From Elymus sibiricus (lineage: Eukaryota > Streptophyta > Magnoliopsida > Poales > Poaceae): a stretch of DNA of 64,000 bases. Positions 29,721 to 42,368 of this stretch are shown here, piece by piece (position 1 is the stretch's first letter; the number at the start of each line of letters is the position of its first letter). A program made the position numbers and the translations under genes. The notes below the pieces were generated by a model that ran no database searches, was not told where the DNA came from, and was given only the letters and a program-made list of their open reading frames with translations. Location of the stretch: contig CM077676.1 of NCBI GenBank assembly GCA_039707655.1, positions 427,777,379-427,841,378 on the forward strand, written 5' to 3'.

Positions 29721-30913
29721 TCAGGGTTCTGGAGCGTTCCGGAAGGATTCTTTGATGTGCTCTTCCGGTGTAATTGTTTCAATAATATTAGTTTCAACAT
29801 TAATGGGAGTAACTGAAATATAGTGCTTAATTCTTTGCCAATTCACCACTCTCGGATTATTGCCTTTGGAGTTGTTTATTTTGATGGCTCCGGAGTGATA
29901 AACTTCTTTGATGATATACGATCCTTCCCATTTAGAGAGAAGTTTTCCTGCAAAGAATCTCAAACGAGAATTGTATAATAGAACATTATCACCTACTTTG
30001 AATTCCCCTTTTTGAATTCTTTTGTCATGCCACCTTTTAACTTTTTCTTTAAACAACTTAGCATTATCATAGGCTTGGGTTCTCCATTCATCTAAGGAGC
30101 TAATATCAAATAACCTCTTCTCACCGGCAAGTTTAAAATCATAATTAAGTTCTTTAATTGCCCAATAAGCTTTATGTTATAATTCAAGACGTAAATGACA
30201 TGCTTTTCCATAAACCATTTTATACGGAGACATACCCATAGGATTTTTATATGCAGTTCTGTAAGTCCATAATGCATCATCAAGTTTCTTAGACCAATTC
30301 TTTCTGGATCTATTAACGGTCTTTTGCAAAATCAATTTTATTTCCCTATTAGTTAATTCAACTTGACCACTAGACTGAGGATGGTAAGGAGATGCAATTC
30401 TATGGTTAACATCATATTTAGCAAGCAACTTACGGAAAGCACCATGAATAAAATGTAAACCACCATCAGTCATTAAATATCTAGGGACTCCAAACCTCGG
30501 GAAAATGACTTCTTTGAGCATTTTAATAGAAGTGTTGTGATCTGCACTACTAGTTGGAATAGCTTCTACCCACTTAGTAACGTAGTCAATAGCAACTAAA
30601 ATATGAGTATACCCATTGGATTTGGGAAAAGGTCCCATATAATAAAAACCCCAAACATCAAATGGTTCAATAACAAGTGAATAATTCATAGGCATTTCCT
30701 GACGTCTACCAACATTACCAATTCTTTGACATTCATCACAAGAAAGGACAAACTTACATGCATCCTTGAAAAGAGTAGGCCAATAAAAACCAGATTGTAA
30801 TACCTTGTGTGCAGTTCGGTCTCCCGCATGATGTCCTCCATATGCCTCGGAGTGACACTTACATAGGATTTGTTCCTATTCATGCTCAGGTACACAACGT
30901 CTAATAATACCAT
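29721..30913 (-). pseudogene. pol: Gypsy-1 integrase
   Basis: Zinc-region remnants, then the core: [20 protein letters not shown] and [11 protein letters not shown]. In relatives the first motif reads DVWG[IF]DFMGPF, so the first catalytic aspartate is a tyrosine here. The C-terminal part includes FKVGDNVLLYNSRLRFFAGK and SKWEGSYIIKEVY. A stop after HLRLEL and frame breaks around 30,690 and 30,090 divide it. Not functional. Confidence 0.85.
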
Positions 30914-31797
30914 CTAATCCTTCTTTATATAGATGTGGGTCATCCCAAAAGTAATGTCTTAAATCAAACAAAAACTTTTTGTTTTGTTGATATGTAAAGT
31001 TAGGTGGTATGTATTTAGCAACAATGTAATTAGCATAGTCGGCATACCAAGGAGTTTTATGAGAAGCATTTATCATAGCTAATTGTTCATCAGGAAAATC
31101 ATCATTAATAGGAAGTGGGTCATGAAGAACATTTTCCATTCTAGACAAATTATCTGCTACGGGATTCTCAGCTCCCTTTCTATCAACAATATGCAAATCA
31201 AATTCTTGTAGCAGAAGAACCCATCTAATAAGTCTAGGTTTAGCATCTTTCTTTTCCATAAGGTATTTAATAGCAGAATGATTAGTGTGAACAGTAACCT
31301 CGGAATCAACAATGTAAGATCTAAATTTATCACATGGAAACACAACTTCTAAAAATACTTTCTCAGTAGTAGCATAATTTCTTTGAGCAATGTCTAGAGT
31401 TTTACTAGCATAATCGATAACATTTAATTTCTTATCAATTCTTTGTCCTAGAACAGCACCAACATCATAATCACTAGCATCACACATAATTTCAAAAGGT
31501 AGGTTCCAATCAGGTGGTTGAACAATAGGTGCATAAATTAAGGCTTTCTTAAGTGTTTCAAAGGCTTCTACACAATCATCATCAAAAACAAACGGAACAT
31601 CTTTTTGCAAGATATTGGTAAGAGATCTAGAAATTTTAAAGAAGTCTTTTATAAACCTTCTATAGAAACCAGCGTGACCAAGGAAACTTCTTATACCTTT
31701 GATATCTTTAGGACATGGCATATTCTCAATAGCCTCAACCTTGGCTTTATCAACTTCAATACCTCTTTCAGAAATTTTATGCCCAAGGACTATACCT
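30876..31797 (-). pseudogene. pol: Gypsy-1 RT end and RNase H
   Basis: Continues RT after the nested insertion: [35 protein letters not shown], then RNase H with [36 protein letters not shown] and [10 protein letters not shown]. Joined to 35,884 by removal of 31,800-35,878 and one target-duplication copy. Confidence 0.88.
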
Positions 31798-31799
31798 TC

Positions 31800-34700
31800 T
31801 GTAACACCCCCATGTATTAAGCTACAGTAATCCATCATGATTATGCTAAGTCACTTTGCTTTGCAGTGCTTGATCATGTTGGATTCATATCTCATTTCAA
31901 ATTCCGCCACTGAAATCAATTCAAATTGCAAGTGAAATTTGAAGTTGCACAAAAGTTGTTGCAAAATAGTTCGTCATTTAGCAAATATTCCATAACAAAT
32001 GTTTGTTAAGGAAAACAACATCACTAAAACTCTTGAGAAACCCCTAGAAATTCAAAACAGCACCAAACAGCCTCAATCAAATACTTTTCCAGTTATTCAA
32101 AATCCAAAAGAATTCAAAACACTCTCGAACTTTTTGTGACAGTAAGGAATATTTCATAATAAATATTAAAGCAAGATGTACATTTTACAAAACTAGTTTG
32201 GAGCTAAAATAATTACAGAATAGAATCTATACAAGAAAAACAGAAAAGAAGAAAAAGGAAAAAGAGAAAGGCCACTGTTGGCCGGGCCTCTAGTGCACAG
32301 TGCACTGGCCCAGCCCAACAGGCCTCCCCCTACCTGCTCCCTCTCGCGTGTCGTCGCCTCCATGGCCGAACGCACTGAGCTCCGGCCACTTGCCGCCACG
32401 GCGACGGAGCAGGTGAGCTGAGGGGATGAGGACGCCCCCTCGAGCCCCCTAGACGCCGTGGCCACTCCTTCCCCTCTCCCTCGCATCGATCCCCTCCTTC
32501 CCCACCTCGGCCGAGCGCCACCGCCGCCGTGCACTGCCCGAATCCCAGGGCCACCGTGCCCTCCTCGTCAACCTAAGCTGTCCAGGAGCTTCGTCTGGTT
32601 CTTCCTCATCGCCCGCGAGCAGTGGATCAACCCGGGGAGCTCTACACTGACTGGATCGAGCCGATCCTTTCTTCTGCATCGCCGGTGACCACTGGTGATT
32701 TCGGCCACCGCCTGCAGCTACTAAACATCCATCGGCCACCTTGTGCCACACGGTGCGCATCGATCTCTCTCACTCTCTGCTGTGCTGTTGCTCGCCTCCT
32801 CGTCGTCCCCACAAAGGCCCGTGCACGGCAGCGCCATGGCCGTTGGCCTGCTCAATGCAGAGCTGCCCGAGCCGCCCCATGTTGCCCGCCGTTCTCCTGG
32901 TGAGCCGCAGAGGCTGCCCAGCCCTTTGCTTTGCTTGTTAGCATCCCGTAGCCGCACGCCCGTTCGTGTCCGAACCTCGCCGCCGCCACGGCTCGTCGAC
33001 GGCGCCCATGCCGGCCACCACAGCACCTGCGACCGCCACCGCTGGATGCGCACGAGCGTCAGGATCCCGTAGAGCTACTCCGTGCACGTTTTGGTGAACC
33101 GTAGCAAAAGTCCGGCCAAGTCCGGTGAAGTACCACCGCGGAACGGCTCGCCGGAGTTACTCCGGTCGCCGGTGCTGACCTAGCCGCCACGGGGCCCTCC
33201 CCTGTGTCGCTGCCAGCGGGTCCCACGACCCCGTTGACCAAGTCAACTCTGTTGACTGGCCTCCCCCAGTCACTGACGTGTGGGACCCCCTGGGCTCCGT
33301 TGACCAGTCAACGGGTCAACGTTGACTGCTGACTGGGCAGTCAACAGGGCACACTGTCAGCCTCAGTGCTGCTCTGATGTGTACACTTTGTGTGTGCATG
33401 TAGCAATTTAATCATTATTTTCGAATTTGAATTAATTCCAGAAATTCCAGAAAATTATTTAAAACTTTGAAAAATCATATAAAATAATCCGTAACTCGGA
33501 TGAAAATAATTTATGTATGAAAAATGATCAGAAAAATAAGACGAATCCGAATATGCCATCCACATACCTGTCACATGCCTCTAACACTGCAAACATGAAA
33601 CCTTCCCCTCCGATTCATCTGTCTGACAGATGCCTAATGTCGGGAAAATATTCCCTGATATTTTCCCGCTCCGTCGATAACACTTAGCACTGCGTTAGGT
33701 CACCCCCAGCATAGCATATTGCCATGCCATGCATCTGTGTTGCATTTGTTTGCTATGTATTTATTTGTTTCCTCCCCCCTCTTCTCTCCGGTAGCCCCCG
33801 AGCCTGACATGACCCCTGAGGACTGCTACACCACCGACGACCCTTCTTTCACCGCAGAGCTTCCAGGCAAGCAAAACCCCCTTGATCATTCCTATATCGC
33901 CCATTATTTCTCTCCCATGCTTGCATTAGATTTTGCTACTATAATTGATTGCTCCTATTCTGATGCATAGCCTAATTTTGTAACCTGCTGTTGATACTTT
34001 ACCTGTTGACCTAAATGCTTAGTATAGGCTGGTTAGTGATCCATCAATGGCCCCACACCCTTGTCCTTGTTGCCATGCTTTACCACCGGTGACTCAATCA
34101 GTGTGATCATTCCTATATCGCCCATTCTTTCTCTCCCATGCTTGCACTAGATTTTGCTACTATCGAGTGCCGAGGGTGATACCTCCTACCTCACTCCTGA
34201 TGATATCTCTGTAGCGTAGCTAGTCGGTTGTGGGTTACCGAGGGTGATTCCTCTTTCACAACCTCCGATGAGTCCTCTGTCGTGTAGCCCCTCAAGAGTG
34301 AACCCATCGAGGGTGATTCCTCCAAGTTCACCTTGATGGTTACATGGAGTGGGAATCCATCGAGGGTGATTCCTCGGATTCCCCATGATGTTATGGACAC
34401 ACGGGTACTTTGACCTTCACCTCAGACCATTGTTAAAGACGGGTCGGCTCCAAGTGCACCCGCGAGATAATGTTGAAGTTGGGTCGTCCCCAACGGTACC
34501 CGCGAGAGAGTCCTGTGGCGGCTGGCTGATAGCGGTACCACCCAAGATGTGGTGGTAGCTTGGGACTTGTCTCGACAGCCGACACGGAACTTACACTATA
34601 GTCGGAGCGACAGGGCAGGCGTAGACTACCTAAGAGAGAGGTGGGCCTAGTCCCTGGTCGTGATCCGCAAGATACCTAGTCGGAACGGCCGAAGCACTAG

Positions 34701-35878
34701 TCGTCTCCGCGAGGTATTTGATCTGAGTTGGCCACTGGCCTATACACACTACCACCACGCGGGATAATGGTTTAATGGGGCCCTCGGCGCCGTATGTATC
34801 AGCCGAAAGCTCTGTCAGTCGTCCAGTTCAGCATTACGGCACGGCCGGGTCGGCGCCATCCATGACAGAGGTGGTGCCTGGATCGCCCTGCTCGCAACGA
34901 CCCAGAGTGCAAAGGGCGATGGGCCCAAGACCCCTGAGCACTTAGGATGTAGACCGGCGGGGACCTCTCTGCGGAGCCTAGGTAGGACTAGGTCGTGTCG
35001 GTTATCCGAGGCCGGGCATGACCGAGAAAAGTGTGTCCGGCCAGAGTTAATCGAGCATGTTGGGTAACAGTAGTGCACCCCTGCAGGGAAGTTATCTTTT
35101 CGAATAGCCGTGTCCACGGTAACAGGACGCTCAGTGTTGTATCCCGATCTACTACAACTAGAACTGGATACTTGTGGAACTTAATAATATGTTAGCTCTG
35201 GGATCGATTTCTCGCAGGGAGTCGAGGAAGGGTCTCTGAGCTTTGCTACTACATATTTATTGCTTTATATTATATGCTGCTAATCTGCAAGATGCTAGTC
35301 TTCGATAGGCTAGGCCTTCCCCTCTATTCTGGCATTTTTGCAGTATAGTCCACAGATACAGCCCCTTCCCTTTGATACCGATGCATACTTAGCATAGATC
35401 TGATGTAATTCTTGCGAGTACTTTGGATGAGTACTCACGGTTGCTTTGCTATCTCTTTTCCCCCCTACCCGATTGCTGCGATCAGATGACGGAGCCCCGG
35501 AGCCAGCTGACCCCGTCGACGACTACTACTACCCCGATGGTGCTTACTACTACGTGGAGACAGACGACCAGGAGTAGTTTAGGAGGCTCCCAGGCAGGAG
35601 GCCTGCGCCTTTTCGATCTAGCAGTCGTTGTTTTGCTCAGCCTTCTTAAGGCAAACTTGTTTAGTTATGTTTGTTCTCAGATACTGATGCTTCCGCTGAC
35701 TCTTGTGTAACTCGAGTTTATGTATTCGAGCCCTCGAGGCCCCTAGCTTGTAATATAAAGGTTGTATTATTTTATTTTGTGTCTAGAGTTGTGTTGTGAT
35801 ATCTTCCCGTGAGTCCCTGGGCTTGATCGTGCGCATTTGCGTGTATGATTAGTGCACGATTGAGTCGGGGGCGTCACA
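31800..35878 (+). mobile_element. Solo-LTR-like insertion, 4.08 kb
   Basis: Starts TGTAACACCCCCATG and ends GGGGGCGTCACA, with a perfect 5-bp duplication CCTTC (31,795-31,799; 35,879-35,883) inside Gypsy-1 RT. No gag or pol frame, primer-binding site or second LTR is visible, so I read it as one very long LTR left by recombination. Orientation plus is suggested by a T-rich poly(A)-type end (TAATATAAAGG near 35,750). The GC-rich block 32,280-33,340 yields long shadow frames on both strands. A 60-bp direct repeat (33,882 and 34,103) and GAGGGTGATTCCTC repeats (34,172-34,375) lie inside. Confidence 0.75.
34172..34375. repeat. GAGGGTGATTCCTC short repeats
   Basis: Four copies of a GAGGGTGAT(T/A)CCTC core at ~34,172, 34,239, 34,309 and 34,360, with related flanks. 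The core is close to a palindrome. Part of the solo LTR. Confidence 0.6.
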
Positions 35879-35883
35879 CCTTC

Positions 35884-36792
35884 ATTAACCATAAAGTGGC
35901 ACTTCTCCCAATTCAAGACAAGATTAGTTTCTTCACATCTCTGCAAAACTCGATCAAGGTTGCTGAAGCAATCATCAAAAGAAGTTCTGTAAACAGAAAA
36001 ATCATCCATGAAAACCTCAACAATCTTTTCACAAAAGTCAGAGAATATAGCAGTCATACATCTTTGAAAGGTAGCAGGTGCATTACATAAACCAAAAGTC
36101 ATACGACGATAAGCATAAGTTCCAAAAGGACAAGTAAAGGTGGTTTTCTCTTGATCTTCAGGTGATACAGGTATTTGAGAGAAACCAGAATAACCATCTA
36201 GGAAACAAAAGTGTGTATGCTTAGACAATCTTTTTAACATTTGATCAACAAAAGGCAAGGGGTAATGATCTTTTCTAGTGGCTTTATTTAATTTCCTGAA
36301 ATCAATTACCATCCTATAACCAGTTACAATTCTTTGTGGGATGAGTTCATTTTTATCATTAGGAGCAACGGTAATACCTCCCTTTTTTGGAACACAATGA
36401 ACAAGACTTACCCATCTACTATCAGCTATAGGATAAATTATACCTGCTTCCAGAAGCTTTAATATTTCAGTTCTTACCACATCCTTCATTCTAGGATTCA
36501 GCCTTGTTTGATGATCAACAACGGGTTTAGCATCTGGCTCCATATGAATTTTGTGCTGACATAAAGTGGGACTAATGCCCTTATGATCAGTATATCCAAT
36601 AGTGGCATGGTGCTTCCTCAGAGTTTTAAGTAATCTCTTTTCTTCATACTCTGAAAGGTTAGCACTAATAATAACAGGATATATCTTCTTTTCATCAAGG
36701 TAAGCATATTTAAGAGTATCAGGTAATTGCTTCAATTCAAACACAGGATCACCCTTGGGTGGAGGTGGAGCTCCCAAGGTTGCAACAGGCAT
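35884..36792 (-). pseudogene. pol: Gypsy-1 reverse transcriptase N-terminal part
   Basis: Open frame from GAPPPPKGDPVFELKQLPDT through IIYPIADSRWVSLVHCVPKK, MVIDFRKLNKATRKDHYPLP and the catalytic VFMDDFSVY. It ends at the nested insertion after EKCHFMVNEG, which continues in GIVLGHKIS at 31,797. RT sequence type is Athila-like. Confidence 0.88.
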
Positions 36793-36833
36793 ATTATGTT
36801 TAAGGATAGGTGCTTGTTTAAAGAATAATTCAT

Positions 36834-38535
36834 CTATTTCATTTCTTTCATATGCATGTCATTCTCATGCTCAAGCAAATATTGTTCTAGCGGATCAGTA
36901 GGAGGCACAACAATAGAGGCAAGGCCAATAATTTCATCTTTACTAGGCAATTCCTTATCATGAGGTTGTCTACGAAACTTAGAGAAATTAAACTCATGAG
37001 ACATCTCACCAAAATTAATACTGACAAGTTCTTTAGTGCAATCAATCTTTAGCATTAACCGTATTCAAGAAGGGTCTACCAAATATAATGGGACAAAAAT
37101 CATCTTGTGGTGATCCAAGAACGAGAAAATCAGTAGGGTATTTGATCTTACCACACAAGACTTCAACATCTCTAACAATCCCAAGTGGTTAAATAGTGTC
37201 TCTTTTTGCAAGCCTAATAGTAACATCAATATCTTCAATCCCAACGGGTGCAATATCATTCATGACTTCTTGATAGAGAGTAAACGGAATAGCACTCACA
37301 CTAGCACCAATATCACATAAACCATGATAGCAATGATCTCCAATTTTAACAGAAATAACAGACATGCCAACTACAGGTTTATTTTTATCTTTAGGGTCTG
37401 GCTTAGCAATTCTAGTTGCTTCATCACAGAAATATATGACATGTCCATCAATGTTATCAACCAAAATATCTTTAACCATTGCAATACTGGGTTCAACTTT
37501 AATTTGCTCAGAAGGCCTAGGTGCTCTAATTTTACTCTTATTGACTACAGTTGAAACTTTAGCATGTTCCTTAATCCTAACAGGGAAAGGAGGTTTCTCA
37601 ATATAAGCAGTAGGAACAACTGGATCAACATGGTAAACAATTATTTCTTCTTTAACACTAACAGGTTCTTCTTTCAATTCATTAGGTGGATGATATTTAA
37701 ACCATTTCTCCTTAGGGAGATCAACATGAGCAGCAAAAGATTCACAAAAGGTAGCTACTATCTCAGAGTCAAGTCCATATTTAGTACTAAACTTACGAAA
37801 AGCATCAGTTTCCATAAAAGATTTAAAACAATCAAACTCAAGATTTATACCTGACTCATTACCTTTGTCGATTTCCCAATCTTCATAATTGCATTTAATT
37901 CTTTCAAGGAGATCCCATCAGGATTCAATAGTTCTCTTCATAAAGGAACCAGCAGAAGAAGTATCGAGCATGGATTGATCATTATGAGAAAGCCGAGCAT
38001 ACAAGTTTAGAAGGATTATTTCTCTTCAGAGCTCATGATTGGGGCATGTATCCAACATATACTTAAGCCTCCCCCAAGCTTGAGCGATACTTTCTCCTTC
38101 ACGAGGCCAAAAATTATTTTTATAATTCCAATCATGATGAACCAAATGCGTAGGATAAAATTTCTGGTGGAATTCCAGCTTCAACCTGTTCCAGTCCCAT
38201 GTATCAGTATCATCACATAGCCTATACCATGTCAATGCCTTTCCCTCCAAAGATAAAGGGAATAGTTTCTTCTTTACTCCATCTCCGGATAAACCTGCAA
38301 GCTTAAACAATCCTCAAATTTCATCCACATAGATCAAGTGCATATCAGGATGTACAGTTCCATCTCCTGCATAAGGATTATCTAGCAATTTCTCTATCAT
38401 ACCCGAAGGAATTTCATAATAAATATTTTCAGTAGGTTCAATAAGTGGAGGAGCAAATCTTATTGCTTCCGGTCGAGGTGAAGATACCCCGAACAAGCCC
38501 CTCAAAGGATTACTTTCCATAGTGACAAGTGACAA
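36834..38535 (-). pseudogene. gag-pro: Gypsy-1 gag and protease
   Basis: Gag begins MESNPLRGLFGVSSPRPEAI (near 38,520). A TGA at 38,314-38,316 interrupts it before GLFKLAGLSGDGVKKKLFPL and the gag core (LTWYRLCDDTDTWDWNRLKL, KFYPTH). Further stops lie near 38,026. A 208-codon frame (37,189-37,815) has basic spacer sequence and the protease active site GLCDIGASVSAIPFTLY (usual D[LM]GAS). Frame breaks at 37,189 and 37,065 separate it from RT. Confidence 0.8.
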
Positions 38536-38596
38536 TAAATTTCAGCACGTAATATAAATGTTTCCTTACCAAATTCCAGTCACCAAAGGCGCTTCA

Positions 38597-38616
38597 CTCC
38601 CCGGCAACAGCGCCAG
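38597..38616 (-). other. Gypsy-1 primer-binding site
   Basis: On the minus strand TGGCGCTGTTGCCGGGGAG, 11 bases after the LTR end (TCATCA, then AGATTCTTTTC). The same spacing and nearly the same site occur in the element at 47,447. Confidence 0.75.
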
Positions 38617-38626
38617 AAAAGAATCT

Positions 38627-40120
38627 TGATGACCCACAAGTATAGGGGATCAATCATAGTCCTTTTGATAAGTAAGAGTGTCGAACCCAACGAGGAGCAG
38701 AAGGAAATGACAAGCGGTTTTCAGCAAGGTATTCTCTGCAAGTACTGAAAGTAGCGGTAACAAATAGTTTTGATAACAAGATAATTCGTAACAAGTAACA
38801 ACGGTAACAAAGGGTGCAGCAAGGTGGCCCAATCCTTTTTATAGCAAAGGACAAGCCGGAACGAACTCGTATAATAAGCAAAGCGTTCTCGAGGACACAT
38901 GGGAATTTCATCTAGTCACTTTCATCATGTTTGTTTGATAATATGATATGTGGGTGGACCGGTACTTGGGTGCTGTTCTTACTTGAACAAGCCTCCCACT
39001 TATGATTACCCCCTCTTGCAAGCATCCGCAACTATGAAAGAAGAATTCAGATAACTCTACCCATAGCATGAAACGTATGGATCCAAAGCAGCCCCTTACG
39101 GAATAGCGCATGAACTAGGGTTTAAGCTTCTCTCACTCTAGCAACCCATCATCTAATTACTACTCCACAGTGTCTTCCCTTAGGCCCAAAGATGATGAAG
39201 TGTCATGTAGTCGACGTTCACACGACACCACTAAAGGAAGTAACAACATACATATCATCAAAATATCGAACGAATACCAAACTCACATGATTACTTATGA
39301 CAAGACTTCTCCCATGCCCTCAAGAACAAAAGTTACTACTCACAAAACATGTTCATGTTCAAGATCAGAGGGGTATGGAATAGCATTAAGGATTTGAACA
39401 TTTAATATCCCACCAAATAAACCAACTAGCATCAACTACAAGATGTAATCAACACTACTAGCAGCCCACAGGTACCAATCTGAGGTTTTGAGACAAAGAT
39501 TGAATACAAGAGATGAACTAGGGTTTGAGATGAGATGGTGCTGGTGAAGATGTTGATGAAGATTGGTCCTCCCATGATGAGAGGATCGTTGGTGATGTCG
39601 ATGGCTTCGATTTCCCCCTCCTGGAGGGAAGTATCCCCGACGGAATCGCTCCACCGGAGAGAAAAATAGCTCCTGCCCTAGTTCCGCCTCGAGACGGCGG
39701 CGCTTCGTCCCAAAAGCCTCCTCTATATTTTTTCTAGGGCAAATGACTTCATATAGCAGAGGGAGGGGGCCAAACGCCAGCTGTGGGCCCCACAAGGCAA
39801 TAGGGCGCGCCCGGTGGGGGGGTCGCCCGGCTGTCTGGTGGGCAGCTGGTGGATCCCCTCTGGTATTTCTTCTCTCCAGTATTTTTTATATATTCAATAA
39901 AAAATCTTCATGAAATTTCAGGTCAATTGGAGCTCTGTAGATTAGGTATCTCTAATGTGGCTATTTCAGGTCCAGAATTCCAGCTGCCGGCATTCTCCCT
40001 CTTCATGTAAATCTTGCAAATTAAGAGAGAAAAGGCATAAGAATTGTATCATAATGTGAAATAATGATCGAAAACATAATAAATAATAGTAGGAAATCAT
40101 GATGCAAATTGGACGTATCA
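38627..40120 (-). repeat. Gypsy-1 5' LTR
   Basis: On the minus strand starts TGATACGTCCAATTTGC at 40,120 and ends GGGTCATCA at 38,627. Frames within it (e.g. 39,436-39,795) have no protein match I know and are not called. Confidence 0.9.
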
Positions 40121-40930
40121 TCCTCTCATGAATAATACCATGTTCCGCACAAAAGGATTCAAACTCACTCGAGAAGTACTCTCCACCACGATCTAACCAG
40201 ACTCATTTAATTTTCTTTTCAAGTTGATTCTCAACTTCTGCCTTATAGATTTTAAAGTAGTGTACAGCCTCATCTTTAGTATTTAACAGATACACATAGC
40301 AATATCTAGTGGAATCAACTATCAATGTCGTGAAGTATTTCTTTCCACCTTTAGTCACCACACCATTCATCTCACAAAGATCAGAATGTATGAGTTCTAA
40401 TGGCGCCAAGTGTCTCTCCTCCATAGCCTTGTGAGGCTAGCGAGGTTGCTTAGCTTGCACACACGTAAGGCACTTAGAACCTTTGGCTAAAGTGAAACTC
40501 GGGATAAAATTCAGTTTTGCTAGCCGCGTCATAACACCGAAACTAATGTGACAAAGACGTGAATGCCAAACTTTAGATTCATTAACACTCGAATGGGTAT
40601 TGTTCACGACTCTATTACAAAAATCAGTGAGAGAAAGGCGAAACATTCCTCCGCATTCATAACACTTTCCAACAAATAGTCCATATTTCGTAACAACTAC
40701 TTTATTAGACTCGAAGACCAACTTAAACTCTTCTCTACACAGAAGGGAGCAACTAACAAGGTTCTTTTTGATGGCAGGGACATGCTGCACGTTCTTCAGC
40801 TGCACGATCCTTCCCGAAGTAAACTTCAGATCGACCGTGCCAACACCATGAACAGAAGCACTTGCGCCATTCCCCATCAATATGGACCCGTGACCTGGTA
40901 AGAAGAAAACAATGAAATGTCAGCACACAC
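40121..40930 (-). pseudogene. pol: Copia A protease to integrase N-terminal part
   Basis: From the right: GNGASASVHGVGTVDL (after a protease region), a GAG-pre-integrase zinc region (KVWHSRLCHISFGVM...CLTCVQAKQPR), then integrase SDLCEMNGVVTKGGKKYF with its first catalytic aspartate. Stops at 40,437 and 40,203 interrupt it. TCCTC at 40,121-40,125 is the right target duplication of Gypsy-1. Confidence 0.82.
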
Positions 40931-40969
40931 ATGAACACCTGCACCTGTGTCCACCCACCAATCAGTGGA

Positions 40970-42190
40970 CTAACAAACTGAAAATACAGTAAATAAATTA
41001 CCAAACCCAGATGCACCACTTTCATTGTTGCCCACAATCATATGGGCAGACTTGGAGTCCTGCCCTGGCTTCTGGTACTTGTTTGGGCACTTGTTGGCCC
41101 AATATTCCTCTGAACCACAAGTGAAGCAACCATCTCCCTTCGTGTTCTTCTTGAAGGTCTTCTTACCCTTCTTCTTAAAGTCGGTATTTTGTTGGACACC
41201 GTTCTTTCCCTTGGGCTTGTGGGAATTGAAGTTCTTCTGATGCACCATATTGGCTACAGAAGTTCCTTCAACCCCTTTTCCATGCGAGTCCTTTGCTCTC
41301 GAGTTCTGCTCAACACTCAGATGGCTATGACATCCTCTACTGAGAATTCACGCCTCTGATGTTTCAGGAGTGGTAGCAAAGTTCCTCCAGGAATTAGGCA
41401 GCTTAGCGATTATACAACCCGCGACAAATTTGCCTGGTAAATCGCACTTCAGAAGCTCAAGCTCCTTAGCGATGCATATTATCTCATGAGCCTGTTCCAA
41501 TACAGAACGGTTCTCGACCATTTTGTAATCATGGAACTGCTCTATAACATACATCTCGCTCCCAGCATCAGTGGCCCCGAATTTAGATTCGAGCACCTCC
41601 CACAAGTCCTTGGCAACCCGCACATGTAAATATGCGTCAACCAACTTATCTCCGATCACGCTCAGAACTGCTTCGAGAAAGATGACGGTGGCCTCCCTGA
41701 ATGCCTTCTCCTATTCAGAAGTAATCGTTCCAGTGGGAGTCGCACCGGCAACCCAGAACACGTTCATTGCCGTGAGCCATAAGATGGTTTTGGTCTGCCA
41801 ACGCTTAAATTACGTACCGGTAAACTTATCCGGTTTAAGTGCAGCAACAAAACCATGATTCAAAAAATTCCTACACAAATTAGGTTTTTTGATTGCTGAG
41901 TAAATAGGCAATTTTTCGATTAATTTAATCCATGAATAAATCACTAGCAGGGAATTGACTAAATTACTGACATACTGATTATGAACCAGACTAGAATGTA
42001 CTATGCATATAGTAGAAACATCTACGCACATAGCTAGTACAGCTAAGACAAAAATTAACAGGAGAGGGATAAACATGTTATACCCTCCAATCGGCCAGGC
42101 AGAGGCCGCGGCGGCGGCAACAGCGTCCTCTGTGGCCTTCTTGTCGGCTTCCAGCTTCTCAGCAGCGGCATGTTCGACGTTGGTGGAAAT
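40970..42190 (-). pseudogene. gag: Copia A gag
   Basis: The start codon is ATT instead of ATG (42,188-42,190; ISTNVEHAAAEKLEADKK against MSTDAER in sisters). It then has the hydrophobic segment, KPDKFTGT, and, after frame breaks, DLWEVLESKFGATDAGSEMY and FVAGCIIAKLPNSWRNF. The zinc knuckle reads CFTCGSEEYWANKC, with tyrosine in place of the histidine ligand. So this gag cannot start normally and has lost zinc binding. Confidence 0.85.
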
Positions 42191-42368
42191 GGTGATGACG
42201 AAGGCGATGCGGACGTAGAAGAAGCAGATGAACGGAGGCGAGCAGTCGTGTAGTCGCTCCCCAAACACCTAATCGCCCCTCTCCCATACAGGATCCGGAG
42301 AGGCGGGATTTCAGAGGCCTGCTCTTCCGTCAACCGTGTACGCGGTGAATGGGATGGAGTCGCTGGAT

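Larger units (their letters stand above)
25796..40120 (-). mobile_element. Gypsy-1: Athila-like element, minus strand, decayed
   Basis: LTRs at 38,627-40,120 (5') and 25,796-27,298 (3'), primer-binding site next to the 5' LTR, polypurine tract before the 3' LTR, and a target duplication TTCTC / TCCTC (one mismatch). Gag, protease, RT, RNase H, integrase and an extra 3' frame follow in order. Many stops and frameshifts. LTRs differ by substitutions and an indel of ~25 bp (GCGTTCGCTACTTTGATAAT only in the 3' copy), so it is much older than Gypsy-2. It is split by the 31,800-35,878 insertion. Confidence 0.92.
8338..42365 (-). mobile_element. Copia A, minus strand, split by two Gypsy elements
   Basis: One Ty1/Copia element read right to left: partial LTR and leader (42,190-42,365), gag, protease, integrase to 40,121, then [Gypsy-1], the rest of integrase and RT/RNase H (25,795-23,820), then [Gypsy-2], the RNase H end (10,116-9,919), a 3' non-coding region and an LTR starting at 9,304. 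That LTR is followed again by leader and gag start to 8,338. So the locus has the order LTR-internal-LTR-internal, a tandem arrangement. All reading frames are broken. Both Gypsy target duplications are in Copia A sequence, making it the oldest layer here. Confidence 0.85.

Noticed and set aside
32193..33241. GC-rich frames on both strands of the solo LTR
   Set aside because: No domain, conflicting frames; codon pattern explained by high GC.
39436..39795. 119-codon frame in the Gypsy-1 LTR
   Set aside because: Partly repeated in the other LTR with frame changes; no domain; LTR sequence.
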